Below, piece after piece: positions 33,735-41,098 of a stretch of DNA of 64,000 nucleotides. The notes under the pieces are model-generated. The model did not search any database, had not been told where the DNA came from, and saw nothing but the letters and a program-made list of their open reading frames with translations. The position numbers and the translations under genes are program-made. The DNA is from Chloroflexi bacterium UBA4736 (GTDB lineage Bacteria > Chloroflexota > Dormibacteria > Dormibacterales > Dormibacteraceae): the NCBI GenBank assembly GCA_002404015.1, contig DHIW01000104.1, positions 59,935 through 123,934 of the forward strand, in the 5' to 3' direction. The first letter of the stretch is position 1. Every line of letters begins with the position of its first letter.

Positions 33735-34199
33735 GTGGCCGATCCCCGGTTCGCCGCCGACTGCAACGTGGCCCGGCTGGCCCGCTGGCTCCGCGCGCTG
33801 GGCTATGACGCCGAGTACCACCACCGGGTCGGCGACGCCCAGCTGGTCGGGCTGGCCCAGGCCAGCGGCCGGGTGATCTTGACGCGCGACAGGGACCTGA
33901 CGCACCGGCGGGCGGTCGCCAGCGGGGCGGTGCGGGCTGTGCTGCTCCGCGACGATCGGGTGACGGAGCAGCTCCGGCAGGTCGTTGGCGAGCTGGGCCT
34001 CAGCAGCGATCTGGCCCTGACCCGCTGCCTGGAGTGCAACGTCGAGCTCGAGCGGCGCCCGGCGGCGGCTGTGGCGGACCGGGTGCCTCCCCACGTCCGG
34101 GCAACGCAGAGGCGCTTCTCCGAGTGCCCTGGCTGCTCCCGGGTCTACTGGCCGGGCACGCACTGGGACGGCATGCGGGCGCGCCTGGCAGCGCTGTGA
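33735..34199 (+). CDS. Mut7-C (DUF82) PIN-like RNase domain protein with zinc ribbon
   Basis: A 154-residue Mut7-C domain. The PIN-like acidic residues are in FAADCNVARLARWLRALGYD, the second motif is RVILTRDRDL, and a zinc ribbon ends the protein with RCLECN and ECPGCSRVYWPGTHWDGM. Family members are thought to be RNases, but bacterial substrates are unknown. It starts at GTG and its stop overlaps the GTG start of the YjbQ gene (GTGA), indicating coupled translation. Confidence 0.85.
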   Translation: MADPRFAADCNVARLARWLRALGYDAEYHHRVGDAQLVGLAQASGRVILTRDRDLTHRRAVASGAVRAVLLRDDRVTEQLRQVVGELGLSSDLALTRCLECNVELERRPAAAVADRVPPHVRATQRRFSECPGCSRVYWPGTHWDGMRARLAAL

Positions 34200-34585
34200 A
34201 AGAGCTGCGCGTCCAAACCACGCGGCGCGAGGAGATGCTGGACGTCAGCCGGCAGGTACAGGCCGCGGTCCGCGAGACCGGGCTGGCCGAAGGCGTCTGC
34301 CTCGTCTACTCGCCGCATACCACCTGCGCTGTGACGGTGAATGAGGGTTACGACCCGGCGGTGATCTCGGACACCCTCACCCACCTGCGCCAGCTGGTGC
34401 CCAGGGAGGCCGGCTTCCAGCACGCCGAAGGCAACAGCGACTCCCATATCAAGTCGATGCTGGTGGGGCCCAGCGTCCTGCTTCCCGTGGCAGCCGGCGA
34501 GCTGAGACTTGGGCGCTGGCAGGCCGTCTTCATGTGCGAGTTCGACGGGCCCCGGGAGCGAACCCTGATGGTCGTCGTCAGGTGA
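34196..34585 (+). CDS. YjbQ/UPF0047 family protein
   Basis: A 129-residue UPF0047 (YjbQ) protein. The signature VYSPHTTCAVTVNEGYDP carries the conserved His, and the SDSHIKSMLVGPSVLLPVAAGELRLGRWQAVFMCEFDGPR block is split between conserved strands. YjbQ has weak thiamine-phosphate-synthase activity in E. coli, but its real role is unsettled. It overlaps both neighbours by 4 bp, making a tight Mut7-C/yjbQ/larB unit. Confidence 0.9.
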   Translation: MKELRVQTTRREEMLDVSRQVQAAVRETGLAEGVCLVYSPHTTCAVTVNEGYDPAVISDTLTHLRQLVPREAGFQHAEGNSDSHIKSMLVGPSVLLPVAAGELRLGRWQAVFMCEFDGPRERTLMVVVR

Positions 34586-35388
34586 GGTCGATCCTGCGCC
34601 GGCTGCTCGCCGGCGAGCTGAACGAGGAGGAGGCGGAGCAGGAGCTCCGCCGCCAGCAGCTGGAGGAGCTGGGCGGGCGCGCGCGCCTCGACCTCGGGCG
34701 AACTGCTCGGCGCGGTCTACCGGAGATCGTGCTCGCGGCCGGTAAGGCGCCCGCCGAGGCGGCCGCCCTGGTGGTCGCGCTGGCCCGTGAGCAGGGGCAG
34801 GGCCTGGCCAGCCGGCTGAGCGAGGCCCATTGGCTCGCCCTGGCCGAAGCGGCCGCGGGTTTCGAGGTCGTGCGTTACAGCTCCTCTGTCCGGGTGCTGC
34901 GCGCGGGATACGCGCCCGAGGCGCGTCCGGGCAGAGTGGCGATCCTGACCGCCGGCACCTCTGACCGCCCGGTCGCCGACGAGGTCCGCATGGTCGTCGA
35001 GGGCTGTGGCCTGGAAGCCCGTCTGGAGGCTGACATCGGCGTGGCAGGCCTGCACCGGCTGCTCGGCCCGCTGACCGAGGTGCTGGCCTGGCAGGCGGAC
35101 GTGCTGGTGGTCGCGGCGGGCATGGACGGCGTGCTGCCGGGGGTCGTCGCCGGCCTGGTCGACCTGCCGGTGATCGGGGTCCCGGTTTCCACCGGCTACG
35201 GGCGCGGCGGCGCCGGCGAGGCCGCCCTGCTCACCATGCTGCAGTCCTGCGCCACCGGCCTGGTCACGGTGAACATCGACAACGGCGTGGGGGCCGGGGC
35301 GGCGGCGGTCCTCATCGGCGTCCGCGCCGGAAGGCGGCGATCACGACCAGCGCCAGCGAGGCGAGGATCAGGAACACGATCACGCTGA
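34582..35388 (+). CDS. larB: LarB, pyridinium-3,5-dicarboxylate mononucleotide synthase
   Basis: A 268-residue LarB, which carboxylates and hydrolyses nicotinic acid adenine dinucleotide as the first step of nickel-pincer cofactor synthesis. The PurE-like core reads VAILTAGTSDRPVADEV, DVLVVAAGMDGVLPGVVAGL, VIGVPVSTGYGRGG and LVTVNIDNGVGAGAAAV. It starts at GTG overlapping the yjbQ stop. An extra ~20-residue Arg/Pro tail, absent from typical LarB, is encoded over the end of the convergent small-membrane-protein gene. larC lies 8 kb away and a LarA-like gene 16 kb away; no larE is seen. Confidence 0.9.
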   Translation: MRSILRRLLAGELNEEEAEQELRRQQLEELGGRARLDLGRTARRGLPEIVLAAGKAPAEAAALVVALAREQGQGLASRLSEAHWLALAEAAAGFEVVRYSSSVRVLRAGYAPEARPGRVAILTAGTSDRPVADEVRMVVEGCGLEARLEADIGVAGLHRLLGPLTEVLAWQADVLVVAAGMDGVLPGVVAGLVDLPVIGVPVSTGYGRGGAGEAALLTMLQSCATGLVTVNIDNGVGAGAAAVLIGVRAGRRRSRPAPARRGSGTRSR

Positions 35389-35560
35389 CCGAGAGCAGGG
35401 TCGCGTAGCGGCTCAGCTCGGCGCCGCCCGGGATGCCGAAAAGCAGGCCGAGCAGAAGCACGATCGCCAGGATCCCGACCAGCAGGCCCGGGAAGCCGCG
35501 CCGCTGGCGGCCGTAGAAGAACAGCCAGAGCCGGCCCGGGCGCTTCCTGGCCGGCTTCAC
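35312..35560 (-). CDS. Small two-helix membrane protein
   Basis: An 82-residue protein with a basic N-terminus (MKPARKRPGR), two predicted membrane helices (FPGLLVGILAIVLLLGLLFG and LLSVSVIVFLILASLALVVI) and a basic tail. No family is recognised. It overlaps the HAD gene upstream by 4 bp and the convergent larB by 77 bp. Codon use and membrane pattern support it as real. Confidence 0.65.
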   Translation of the reverse strand: MKPARKRPGRLWLFFYGRQRRGFPGLLVGILAIVLLLGLLFGIPGGAELSRYATLLSVSVIVFLILASLALVVIAAFRRGRR

Positions 35561-36243
35561 AGGAGCTCAGCCAGGGTGGCGATAGCCGGCACTCCGGCAG
35601 GTGCGGGGTGTCGCGCGTGGGCCGTGCAGAGCACAGCCTGCATCCCCAGGCGGCGCGGACCCTCGTAGTCCTCCACCAGCTTGTCGCCCACGTAAAGCGC
35701 GTTCTCGGGCGCCACGCCCAGGCGGGCCAGCGCCGCCAGGTACAGCTCGGGAGCCGGCTTGCGGCGGCCGACCTCGGAGGAGAAGACGGCCGCGTCCACC
35801 CTCTGCGCGATACCGTTGCCCTCGAGCTGGCGGTGCATCATCTCGGGTGGAAAGGGAGCGTTGGAGCAGACGGCCGTCCGCGTGCCCCGGCTGCGAAGGG
35901 CCTCCAGGACCTCCAGGGCGCCGGGCGCCAGCCGGACCGCGCGGTCCCAACAGCGCTGCTCCAGGTCCAGGATGCGGTAGAGGACGTCGCGCGGCACCTC
36001 GAGGCCGGCCCGCCGCCACGCCCGCTGGTAGAAGTCCATGTAAACGACCTCGTTCTCGCCGAATGAGTCCAGCTCGTCCTCCAGCGGCAGCAGCACCTTC
36101 TGCAGGATCGTCTCCGGGTCGGGGGCGTCCGGACCCAGCCAGGGCCGCACGCGCTCCAGGACCTCGAGCAGCTCCCGGTGCGGATAGCTGAACGTGACCA
36201 GCGTCAGCCCGTAGTCGAACAGGACCGCCTCCGCCACCGGCAT
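35557..36243 (-). CDS. HAD-superfamily hydrolase
   Basis: A 228-residue HAD phosphatase. The nucleophile motif is VLFDYGLTLV (the usual DxDGTL with Tyr at the second position, so the second Asp is missing), the Ser motif is in TAVCSNAPFP, the Lys motif in VGRRKPAPELYLAAL and the last acidic motif in ALYVGDKLVEDYEG. Replacement of the acid/base Asp by Tyr is unusual for a phosphatase and suggests altered chemistry, as in dehalogenase-like members. I chose the ATG giving MPVAEAVLFDYG. It is divergent from moaC, 12 bp apart. Confidence 0.88.
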   Translation of the reverse strand: MPVAEAVLFDYGLTLVTFSYPHRELLEVLERVRPWLGPDAPDPETILQKVLLPLEDELDSFGENEVVYMDFYQRAWRRAGLEVPRDVLYRILDLEQRCWDRAVRLAPGALEVLEALRSRGTRTAVCSNAPFPPEMMHRQLEGNGIAQRVDAAVFSSEVGRRKPAPELYLAALARLGVAPENALYVGDKLVEDYEGPRRLGMQAVLCTAHARHPAPAGVPAIATLAELL

Positions 36244-36255
36244 ATCCTTTCGTAA

Positions 36256-36735
36256 ATGGCGCGCAAGCTGACCCACCTCGACGAGACGGGGGCCGCCCAC
36301 ATGGTCGACGTCGCCGAGAAGCCGGTGACCAGCCGGGAGGCGGTCGCCGAGTGCCTGGTCCGCATGGCGCCCGAGACTCGGGAAGCGCTGCGCGCCGCCA
36401 CGCTGGCGAAGGGTGACGCGCTGGGGGTGGCCCGCGTGGCCGGGATCATGGCGGCCAAGCGGACGCCGGAGCTGATCCCGCTGACCCACCCCCTGCCCAT
36501 CAGCAGCATCGCTGTCGACTTCGAGCTCGAGGCAGGCGGCGTGCGCGTCACAGCCAGGGTCCGGGTCAGCGGCCAGACCGGGGTCGAGATGGAGGCTCTG
36601 ACGGCCGCCGCGGTGGCCGGGCTGACCCTGATCGACATGCTGAAGGGGCTGGAGAAGGGCGTCTACCTGGAGTCCGTCCGGCTGCTCTCCAAGAGCGGCG
36701 GCAAGAGTGGGGATTGGACACGGCCGCCCAGCTGA
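36256..36735 (+). CDS. moaC: Cyclic pyranopterin monophosphate synthase MoaC
   Basis: A 159-residue MoaC that completes cyclic pyranopterin formation in molybdenum cofactor synthesis. The family text is clear: [72 protein letters not shown]. It starts at ATG and overlaps the mog gene by 22 bp. moaA is not in the window. Confidence 0.96.
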   Translation: MARKLTHLDETGAAHMVDVAEKPVTSREAVAECLVRMAPETREALRAATLAKGDALGVARVAGIMAAKRTPELIPLTHPLPISSIAVDFELEAGGVRVTARVRVSGQTGVEMEALTAAAVAGLTLIDMLKGLEKGVYLESVRLLSKSGGKSGDWTRPPS

Positions 36736-37214
36736 CCCGGGCCCACGTCGTGACGGTGAGCGACCGCGCCTACGCTCACCAGATGCCTGACGAGAGCGGG
36801 CCGGCGGTCGCTCGCCTGCTTCGCTCAGCCGGCTTCGAGGTCGACGGTCCGGAGGTCGTGCCCGATAGCCGCGAGAGCATCATTGACGTCATCCAGGCCG
36901 CCGTCGGCGCCGGCTTCGAGCTGATCGTCACGACTGGCGGAACCGGCCTCGGCCCCCGCGACATCACGCCCCAGGCAACGGCGGCTATCCTCGACTACGA
37001 GGTGCCCGGCCTGGCCGAGGAGATGCGGCGGGCCGGCATGCGGAAGACCCGGCAGGCGATGCTCTCGCGTTCCCTGGCCGGAGTCCGCGAGCGGTCCCTG
37101 ATCCTCAACCTGCCCGGCAGCGTTCGCGGCGCCACCGAGTCGCTTGAGGCGGTGCTGCCCGCCCTCGGCCACGCCATCAGCCTGCTGCGCGGCAACACCG
37201 AGCACGCCGGGTGA
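36714..37214 (+). CDS. mog: MogA/MoaB-type molybdopterin adenylyltransferase
   Basis: A 166-residue MogA/MoaB protein that adenylates molybdopterin before metal insertion. Motifs: [40 protein letters not shown], and [23 protein letters not shown]. It starts at TTG inside the end of moaC and overlaps pxpA by 4 bp. Together with xdhC and the desulfurase it points to molybdoenzymes elsewhere in the genome. Confidence 0.93.
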   Translation: MDTAAQLTRAHVVTVSDRAYAHQMPDESGPAVARLLRSAGFEVDGPEVVPDSRESIIDVIQAAVGAGFELIVTTGGTGLGPRDITPQATAAILDYEVPGLAEEMRRAGMRKTRQAMLSRSLAGVRERSLILNLPGSVRGATESLEAVLPALGHAISLLRGNTEHAG

Positions 37215-37888
37215 ACCTCAACTCCGACCTGGGCGAGAAGGCAGGCCACGACGTCGAGATCATGGGTTTCATCGACAGCGCCAACGTGTGCTGTGGCGCG
37301 CATGCCGGCTCCCCGATGGTGACCATCGAAACCAGCCGGGTCTGTCGCGAGCAGAACGTGCAGGTGGGGGCCCATCCCGGCTACGACGACCGCGAGAACT
37401 TCGGCCGGACCGAGCTGCCGCTGACCGTCGACGAGCTGGAGGGGCTGGTCCGATTCCAGGTCGCGGCGATCGCCGCGGTGGGCCCGATCGGGTACATCAA
37501 GGCCCACGGCGCCCTCTACCATCGCTGCCAGGACGATCCCCTGGCCGCTGACGCGCTGGCGCGGGTGGCACGCGACTTCAGGGTCGGCCTCATGGGCCAG
37601 CCCGGGTTCGAGATCCTCGCGGCCTGCAAGCGCTTTGGCGTGCGCGGCTACCGGGAGGCCTTCGCCGACCGCGCCTACCTGGCCGACGGCCGGCTGGCGC
37701 CTCGAAGCCAGCCGGGCTCGGTGCTGGCGCCCCAGGCGGCCGCCGAGCAGGCGCTGCGCCTGATCGATTCCGGCCAGTTCGACACCATGTGCGTGCACGG
37801 CGACTCGCCGGGGGCGGTGGATGTGGCGCGCAGCATCCGCGAGGCCCTGGATCGCAGCGGGGTGAAGACGGGCCCGCTCGGGCCCTGA
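37211..37888 (+). CDS. pxpA: 5-oxoprolinase subunit A (LamB/YcsF family)
   Basis: A 225-residue LamB/YcsF protein, the PxpA subunit of the ATP-dependent prokaryotic 5-oxoprolinase that opens pyroglutamate to glutamate. Family segments are [50 protein letters not shown] and MCVHGDSPGAV. It starts at GTG. Its partners pxpC and pxpB are on the opposite strand just beyond the selenoprotein gene. Confidence 0.94.
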   Translation: MNLNSDLGEKAGHDVEIMGFIDSANVCCGAHAGSPMVTIETSRVCREQNVQVGAHPGYDDRENFGRTELPLTVDELEGLVRFQVAAIAAVGPIGYIKAHGALYHRCQDDPLAADALARVARDFRVGLMGQPGFEILAACKRFGVRGYREAFADRAYLADGRLAPRSQPGSVLAPQAAAEQALRLIDSGQFDTMCVHGDSPGAVDVARSIREALDRSGVKTGPLGP

Positions 37889-37902
37889 TTAGACTCTTCT
37901 CC

Positions 37903-38388
37903 ATGCTGCAGGTCGGGGAAGCCGCTCCCAGCTTCAAGCTGGCCAGCACGGGCGGCGAGGAGATCGAGCTCTCGGAGGCCTTCCGTGGCCATAAGGCGAC
38001 GATCATCGCCTTCTACGTCCTCGACTTCACGCCTGGTTGAAAGACGGAGCTGACCGAGTTCCGGTCCCGGCACAAGGCGATCGTGGAGGCGGACCTCGGC
38101 CTCTACGCCGTCAGCGTCGACAGCGTGTTCAGCCACAAGGCGTTCGCCGAGGAGTTGGGGGGCCTCCCCTTCGAGATGCTGGCCGACTTCGAGCGGAAGA
38201 TGGTCGACGCCTACGGCGTGCGCCGCGACGACGTCCCCGGCTACTCGGGGATGCCGCGCCGCTCGGTCTTCATCGTCGACCGCAAGGGGGTGGTGCGCTG
38301 GACCTGGCTGCGCACCCAGGAGCAGCCCCTGCCGGACTACGACGAGGTGATCGCGGAGGCCAAGAAGGTGGCCGCCGAAACGGACTAG
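37903..38388 (+). CDS. Selenocysteine-containing AhpC/TSA peroxiredoxin (in-frame UGA read as Sec)
   Basis: A 161-residue thioredoxin-fold peroxiredoxin once the TGA at codon 46 is decoded. The first part runs MLQVGEAAPSFKLAS ... FYVLDFTPG, then U, then KTELTEFRSRH. FTPG-C-xxEL is the standard peroxidatic motif, so U replaces the peroxidatic Cys. The protein contains no Cys at all, so without Sec it would lack a catalytic residue. The conserved Arg is in GMPRRSVFIVD. It resembles one-Cys Bcp/AhpE enzymes that reduce peroxides. A SECIS-like hairpin follows the UGA. It lies 14 bp after pxpA. Confidence 0.88.
38052..38066 (+). promoter_or_regulatory. SECIS-like hairpin downstream of the Sec UGA
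   Basis: GACCG-AGTTC-CGGTC, a five-base-pair stem with a five-base loop having G at its second position. It begins 11 nt after the UGA, comparable to the upper SECIS stem-loop spacing in E. coli fdhF. Bacterial SECIS elements sit within the coding region just after the UGA and bind SelB. Folding beyond these five pairs was not computed. Confidence 0.6.
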
Positions 38389-38452
38389 AGGTTCGACGCG
38401 CTCTCGGGCTGACCGCCAGGTGAGCTGTCTCATATGTATGGAGGAATCTCAG

Positions 38453-39406
38453 CTAGGAGTCCGCGTCGGTGGGTCGCAGCCCGTCGAGCGCCGCCCGCAG
38501 GCGCCGCCAGCGCTCCTGGGCCGCTTCTAAGCTCACATCCTCGAAGCGCAGGTGGTCGCCCGGCAGCAGCTGGGCGGCCAGCGGCAGGTCCGCCCGGCAG
38601 ACGGCCCCCACCACGGGATAACCGCCGGCGGTCTGGTGGTCGGCCATGAGCAGGATCGGCTGGCCGTTGTTGGGAACCTGGATGCAGCCCATCGCCAGGC
38701 CGAAGGAGATCAGGTCGGCGCCCTTGATCTCCAGCTGGGCGCCCTCCAACCGGTAGCCCATCCGGTCGGACTCCCGGCTGACGGCCCAACGCTCCTTGTA
38801 AAACGTTTTACGGGAGCTGGCCGAAAGCCGTTTCAGGTGGGGACCCCCGACCACCCCCAGCAGCGGCTCGGGCGAGTACCTCGGTCGCTTCGTCTCCGGC
38901 AGCGTGCGCCCTGCGATGGAGGGCCGCGGCGCCGGTCCGGCGGCCTCCAGCTGGTCGCGCCGCTTGAGCGCCCGGCCATGGAAGCCACCCCGGCCGACCA
39001 GGGCATAGGTGGCCGCCGAGCCCAGCCAGTGGTCGGCTGCCAGGCCCCCGGCCACGGCCACGTAGGCCCGGGCGCCGGCGCGCCGGCCCTTGAATGACAG
39101 CTCGTCGCCGGCGGCCAGCAGGACCCCCGTCCAGGTGGGTACCGGCTCGCCGTTCACGTGAGGCTCGAAATCGGCGCCGGTGGTGGCCACCAGCACGTGG
39201 GCGCGGGCGACCAGGGAAGGCCCGGTGAGCGCGCACTCCAGGGCGGCGGCGCCCTCCGGGTTGCCCACCAGCAGGTTGGCCGCGGCGATGGCGAAGCGGT
39301 CCATGGCCCCGCTCGGGGGCACGCCGCCCAGGCGGTGCCCTGGGCGGCCGAGGTCCTGGATCGTGGTGTGGAGGCCGGGATCCTCCACAACTAGGAGGGC
39401 GCTCAA
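38453..39406 (-). CDS. pxpC: 5-oxoprolinase subunit C (KipA, biotin-dependent carboxylase-like)
   Basis: A 317-residue PxpC/KipA (allophanate-hydrolase subunit 2 family). The N-terminal text LLVVEDPGLHTTIQDLGRPGHRLGG is split by family convention into strand and loop; further blocks are PSGAMDRFAIAAANLLVGN, ALECALTGP, RRAGARAYVAVAGGL and YRLEGAQLEIKGADLISFG. It forms the carboxyltransferase-like complex with PxpB. It overlaps pxpB by 4 bp. Palindrome copy 2 lies inside this gene. Confidence 0.93.
   Translation of the reverse strand: MSALLVVEDPGLHTTIQDLGRPGHRLGGVPPSGAMDRFAIAAANLLVGNPEGAAALECALTGPSLVARAHVLVATTGADFEPHVNGEPVPTWTGVLLAAGDELSFKGRRAGARAYVAVAGGLAADHWLGSAATYALVGRGGFHGRALKRRDQLEAAGPAPRPSIAGRTLPETKRPRYSPEPLLGVVGGPHLKRLSASSRKTFYKERWAVSRESDRMGYRLEGAQLEIKGADLISFGLAMGCIQVPNNGQPILLMADHQTAGGYPVVGAVCRADLPLAAQLLPGDHLRFEDVSLEAAQERWRRLRAALDGLRPTDADS
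38798..38811. promoter_or_regulatory. Palindrome GTAAAACGTTTTAC (copy 2 of 3), inside pxpC
   Basis: An exact copy of the inner 14 bp of the site at 1694-1709. In pxpC it encodes RKTFY. In copy 3 the same bases are read in another frame, so protein conservation does not explain it. Confidence 0.75.
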
Positions 39407-40062
39407 GCCTTGCTCGCGAAGAACTTGACGCGGTCGCCGGTCCGGAGCAGGCAGGGAGGGTCGGATTCGGGCAGGAACAACTTCAGGTCCGTGTGCCCGA
39501 GCAGGTGCCAGCCGCCCGGCGTGGGCAGCGGGTAGATCGTGGTCTGGGCCGCGGCGATCGCCACCGAGCCGGCCGGGACGTGCGTCCGGGGCACCCGCCG
39601 GCGGGGCAGCTGGAGCTCCAGCGGCAGCGGGCCCAGGTAAGCCAGGCCGGGCACGAAGCCGACCATGAAGACGCGGTAGATCGGCCTGGTATGCAGCTCG
39701 ATCAGACGCTCCACGGAGAGCCTCAGCGTGTGCGCCGTCTCTTCCAGGTCGGGCCCGTCGTAGGCGACCGGGATCCGGTGCAGGCGCCCCGGTGGCGCCG
39801 CCGGCGGGCGCTCCCTGGTCAACTTTCCGATCGCCGTCTTGAGCGCCGCGTAGGAGACCTGCTCGGGGTCGTAGTGGACGGTCACCGTCGAGTACCCGGC
39901 GAGCGCCTCGCGTACGCCCCGCCGCTTCTGGAGCGCTGCAGCCATGGCCAGGGCCCGCGAGTTCAGCGCGGTATCCACTTTGGCTCCGAGCTCGATCAGG
40001 AGCGCGTCATCGCCGAGGGGGTTGATCGGGAGCGAGCGCCGAGCAGGCATGGGCAGACACAA
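39403..40062 (-). CDS. pxpB: 5-oxoprolinase subunit B (KipI, allophanate hydrolase subunit 1 family)
   Basis: A 219-residue PxpB/KipI. Conserved parts: INPLGDDALLIELG, EALAGYSTVTVHYDP, IPVAYDGPDLEETA, YRVFMVGFVPGLAYLGPLP and THVPAGSVAIAAAQTTIYPLPTPGGWHLLG. In Bacillus, KipI also inhibits the sporulation kinase KinA, a role not inferred here. An alternative ATG lies 12 bp in. It overlaps the upstream membrane-protein gene by 56 bp. Confidence 0.94.
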   Translation of the reverse strand: MCLPMPARRSLPINPLGDDALLIELGAKVDTALNSRALAMAAALQKRRGVREALAGYSTVTVHYDPEQVSYAALKTAIGKLTRERPPAAPPGRLHRIPVAYDGPDLEETAHTLRLSVERLIELHTRPIYRVFMVGFVPGLAYLGPLPLELQLPRRRVPRTHVPAGSVAIAAAQTTIYPLPTPGGWHLLGHTDLKLFLPESDPPCLLRTGDRVKFFASKA

Positions 40063-40651
40063 GGATGGCGTAGAAGAGGCCGCCTATGACGCCGCACACA
40101 AGCGCGCCCGAGGCGATCGCCACGATCCAGCTGGTGACGATCACGACCACCGCCAGGTTCCAGTCCGCGAAATGGCTGCGGACCAGGCGCAGAGCGCCCG
40201 CGACGTCGGCCAGGTCAGCCGGCCGACCGCTGACCGCGAAGCGGGCCAGGGTGGGCGGCACGACGACGAGCGCCAGCATCCCCCAGGCGAGGGCCGCCAG
40301 GAAGCCCGCCGCCACAAGCGCCAATCCCCGGTCGAGGAACGGGTCATGAGCGGGCGCCCATAGGCCCGTCAACCAGGAAGACGCCGCCCAGGCGGCGGCC
40401 CCGAAAGGAGCTGCCAGGGCGGCGAACTGTGCCGACGACCAGAGACCATCGCTCACCAGGCGGGCATTGATCCGCCACGCGGGCGGCCCGGCCCCAGGGT
40501 CCTCGCCGGCCGACCGGACAGCCTCGACCACGTAGCCGAAGAGCAGTGGAAACGCCAGCGGGAGCAGCAGCAGGCAGGCGATCCCGCCCGCCCACGAGCC
40601 GCCCCAGCCGGGCCGGAAAGGAAAGCCGAACGCTCGGGCGGCGTCCTTCAA
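40007..40651 (-). CDS. Multi-pass membrane protein, DUF4013-like
   Basis: A 214-residue protein with about five hydrophobic segments (IACLLLLPLAFPLLFGYVVE, GLALVAAGFLAALAWGMLAL, NLAVVVIVTSWIVAIASGAL and others). The opening AFGFPFRPGWGG and the VVPPTLARFAVSGRPADL region resemble DUF4013 membrane proteins of unknown function. The 3' end overlaps pxpB by 56 bp in a different frame. Starts at ATG. Confidence 0.65.
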   Translation of the reverse strand: MKDAARAFGFPFRPGWGGSWAGGIACLLLLPLAFPLLFGYVVEAVRSAGEDPGAGPPAWRINARLVSDGLWSSAQFAALAAPFGAAAWAASSWLTGLWAPAHDPFLDRGLALVAAGFLAALAWGMLALVVVPPTLARFAVSGRPADLADVAGALRLVRSHFADWNLAVVVIVTSWIVAIASGALVCGVIGGLFYAILVSAHACSALAPDQPPRR

Positions 40652-40675
40652 GGGCCGAGCCTAAGATGGGCCGGG

Positions 40676-41098
40676 GTGAGCAACCCGACCATGGTGGGCC
40701 ACGTCCACCTGAAGGTGCGCGACCCGGAGCTCTCCGCCCGCTTCTACGAGAAAGCGGTCGGGATGCGCGTCACCGAGAGGGTGGGCCCTTTCGTGTTCCT
40801 GTCACTCTCCGACCGCCACCACGACCTCACCCTGGAGGGCGTCGGGGAACGCGCGCCCCACCCCCCGCCCGGCGCCACCGGTCTCTACCACTTCGCCTTC
40901 GAGGTGGCCGGCCGCGACGCGCTCCGGGCGGCCTGGCAGCGGCTGCGGGACCTGGGCATCGAGGTGGACGCGGTCAACCAGGGCATCTCCTGGGCCCTCT
41001 ACTTCGCAGACCCCGACGGCAACGGCGTGGAGGTCTACTGCGATACCAGGGACGTGCGGGCGGCCTGGGGCGGCCTCTCCGAGCCGCTCAGCCTCTGA
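40676..41098 (+). CDS. VOC-family (glyoxalase/dioxygenase fold) protein
   Basis: A 140-residue vicinal-oxygen-chelate protein. The first metal ligand is in MVGHVHLKVRDPELSARFYEKAVGM split as strand and helix, the later ones in GLYHFAFEVAGRD and YFADPDGNGVEVYCD. These match catechol-2,3-dioxygenase-like or glyoxalase-like members. The reaction cannot be assigned. It begins at GTG and its end overlaps the convergent folC by 11 bp. Confidence 0.88.
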   Translation: MSNPTMVGHVHLKVRDPELSARFYEKAVGMRVTERVGPFVFLSLSDRHHDLTLEGVGERAPHPPPGATGLYHFAFEVAGRDALRAAWQRLRDLGIEVDAVNQGISWALYFADPDGNGVEVYCDTRDVRAAWGGLSEPLSL

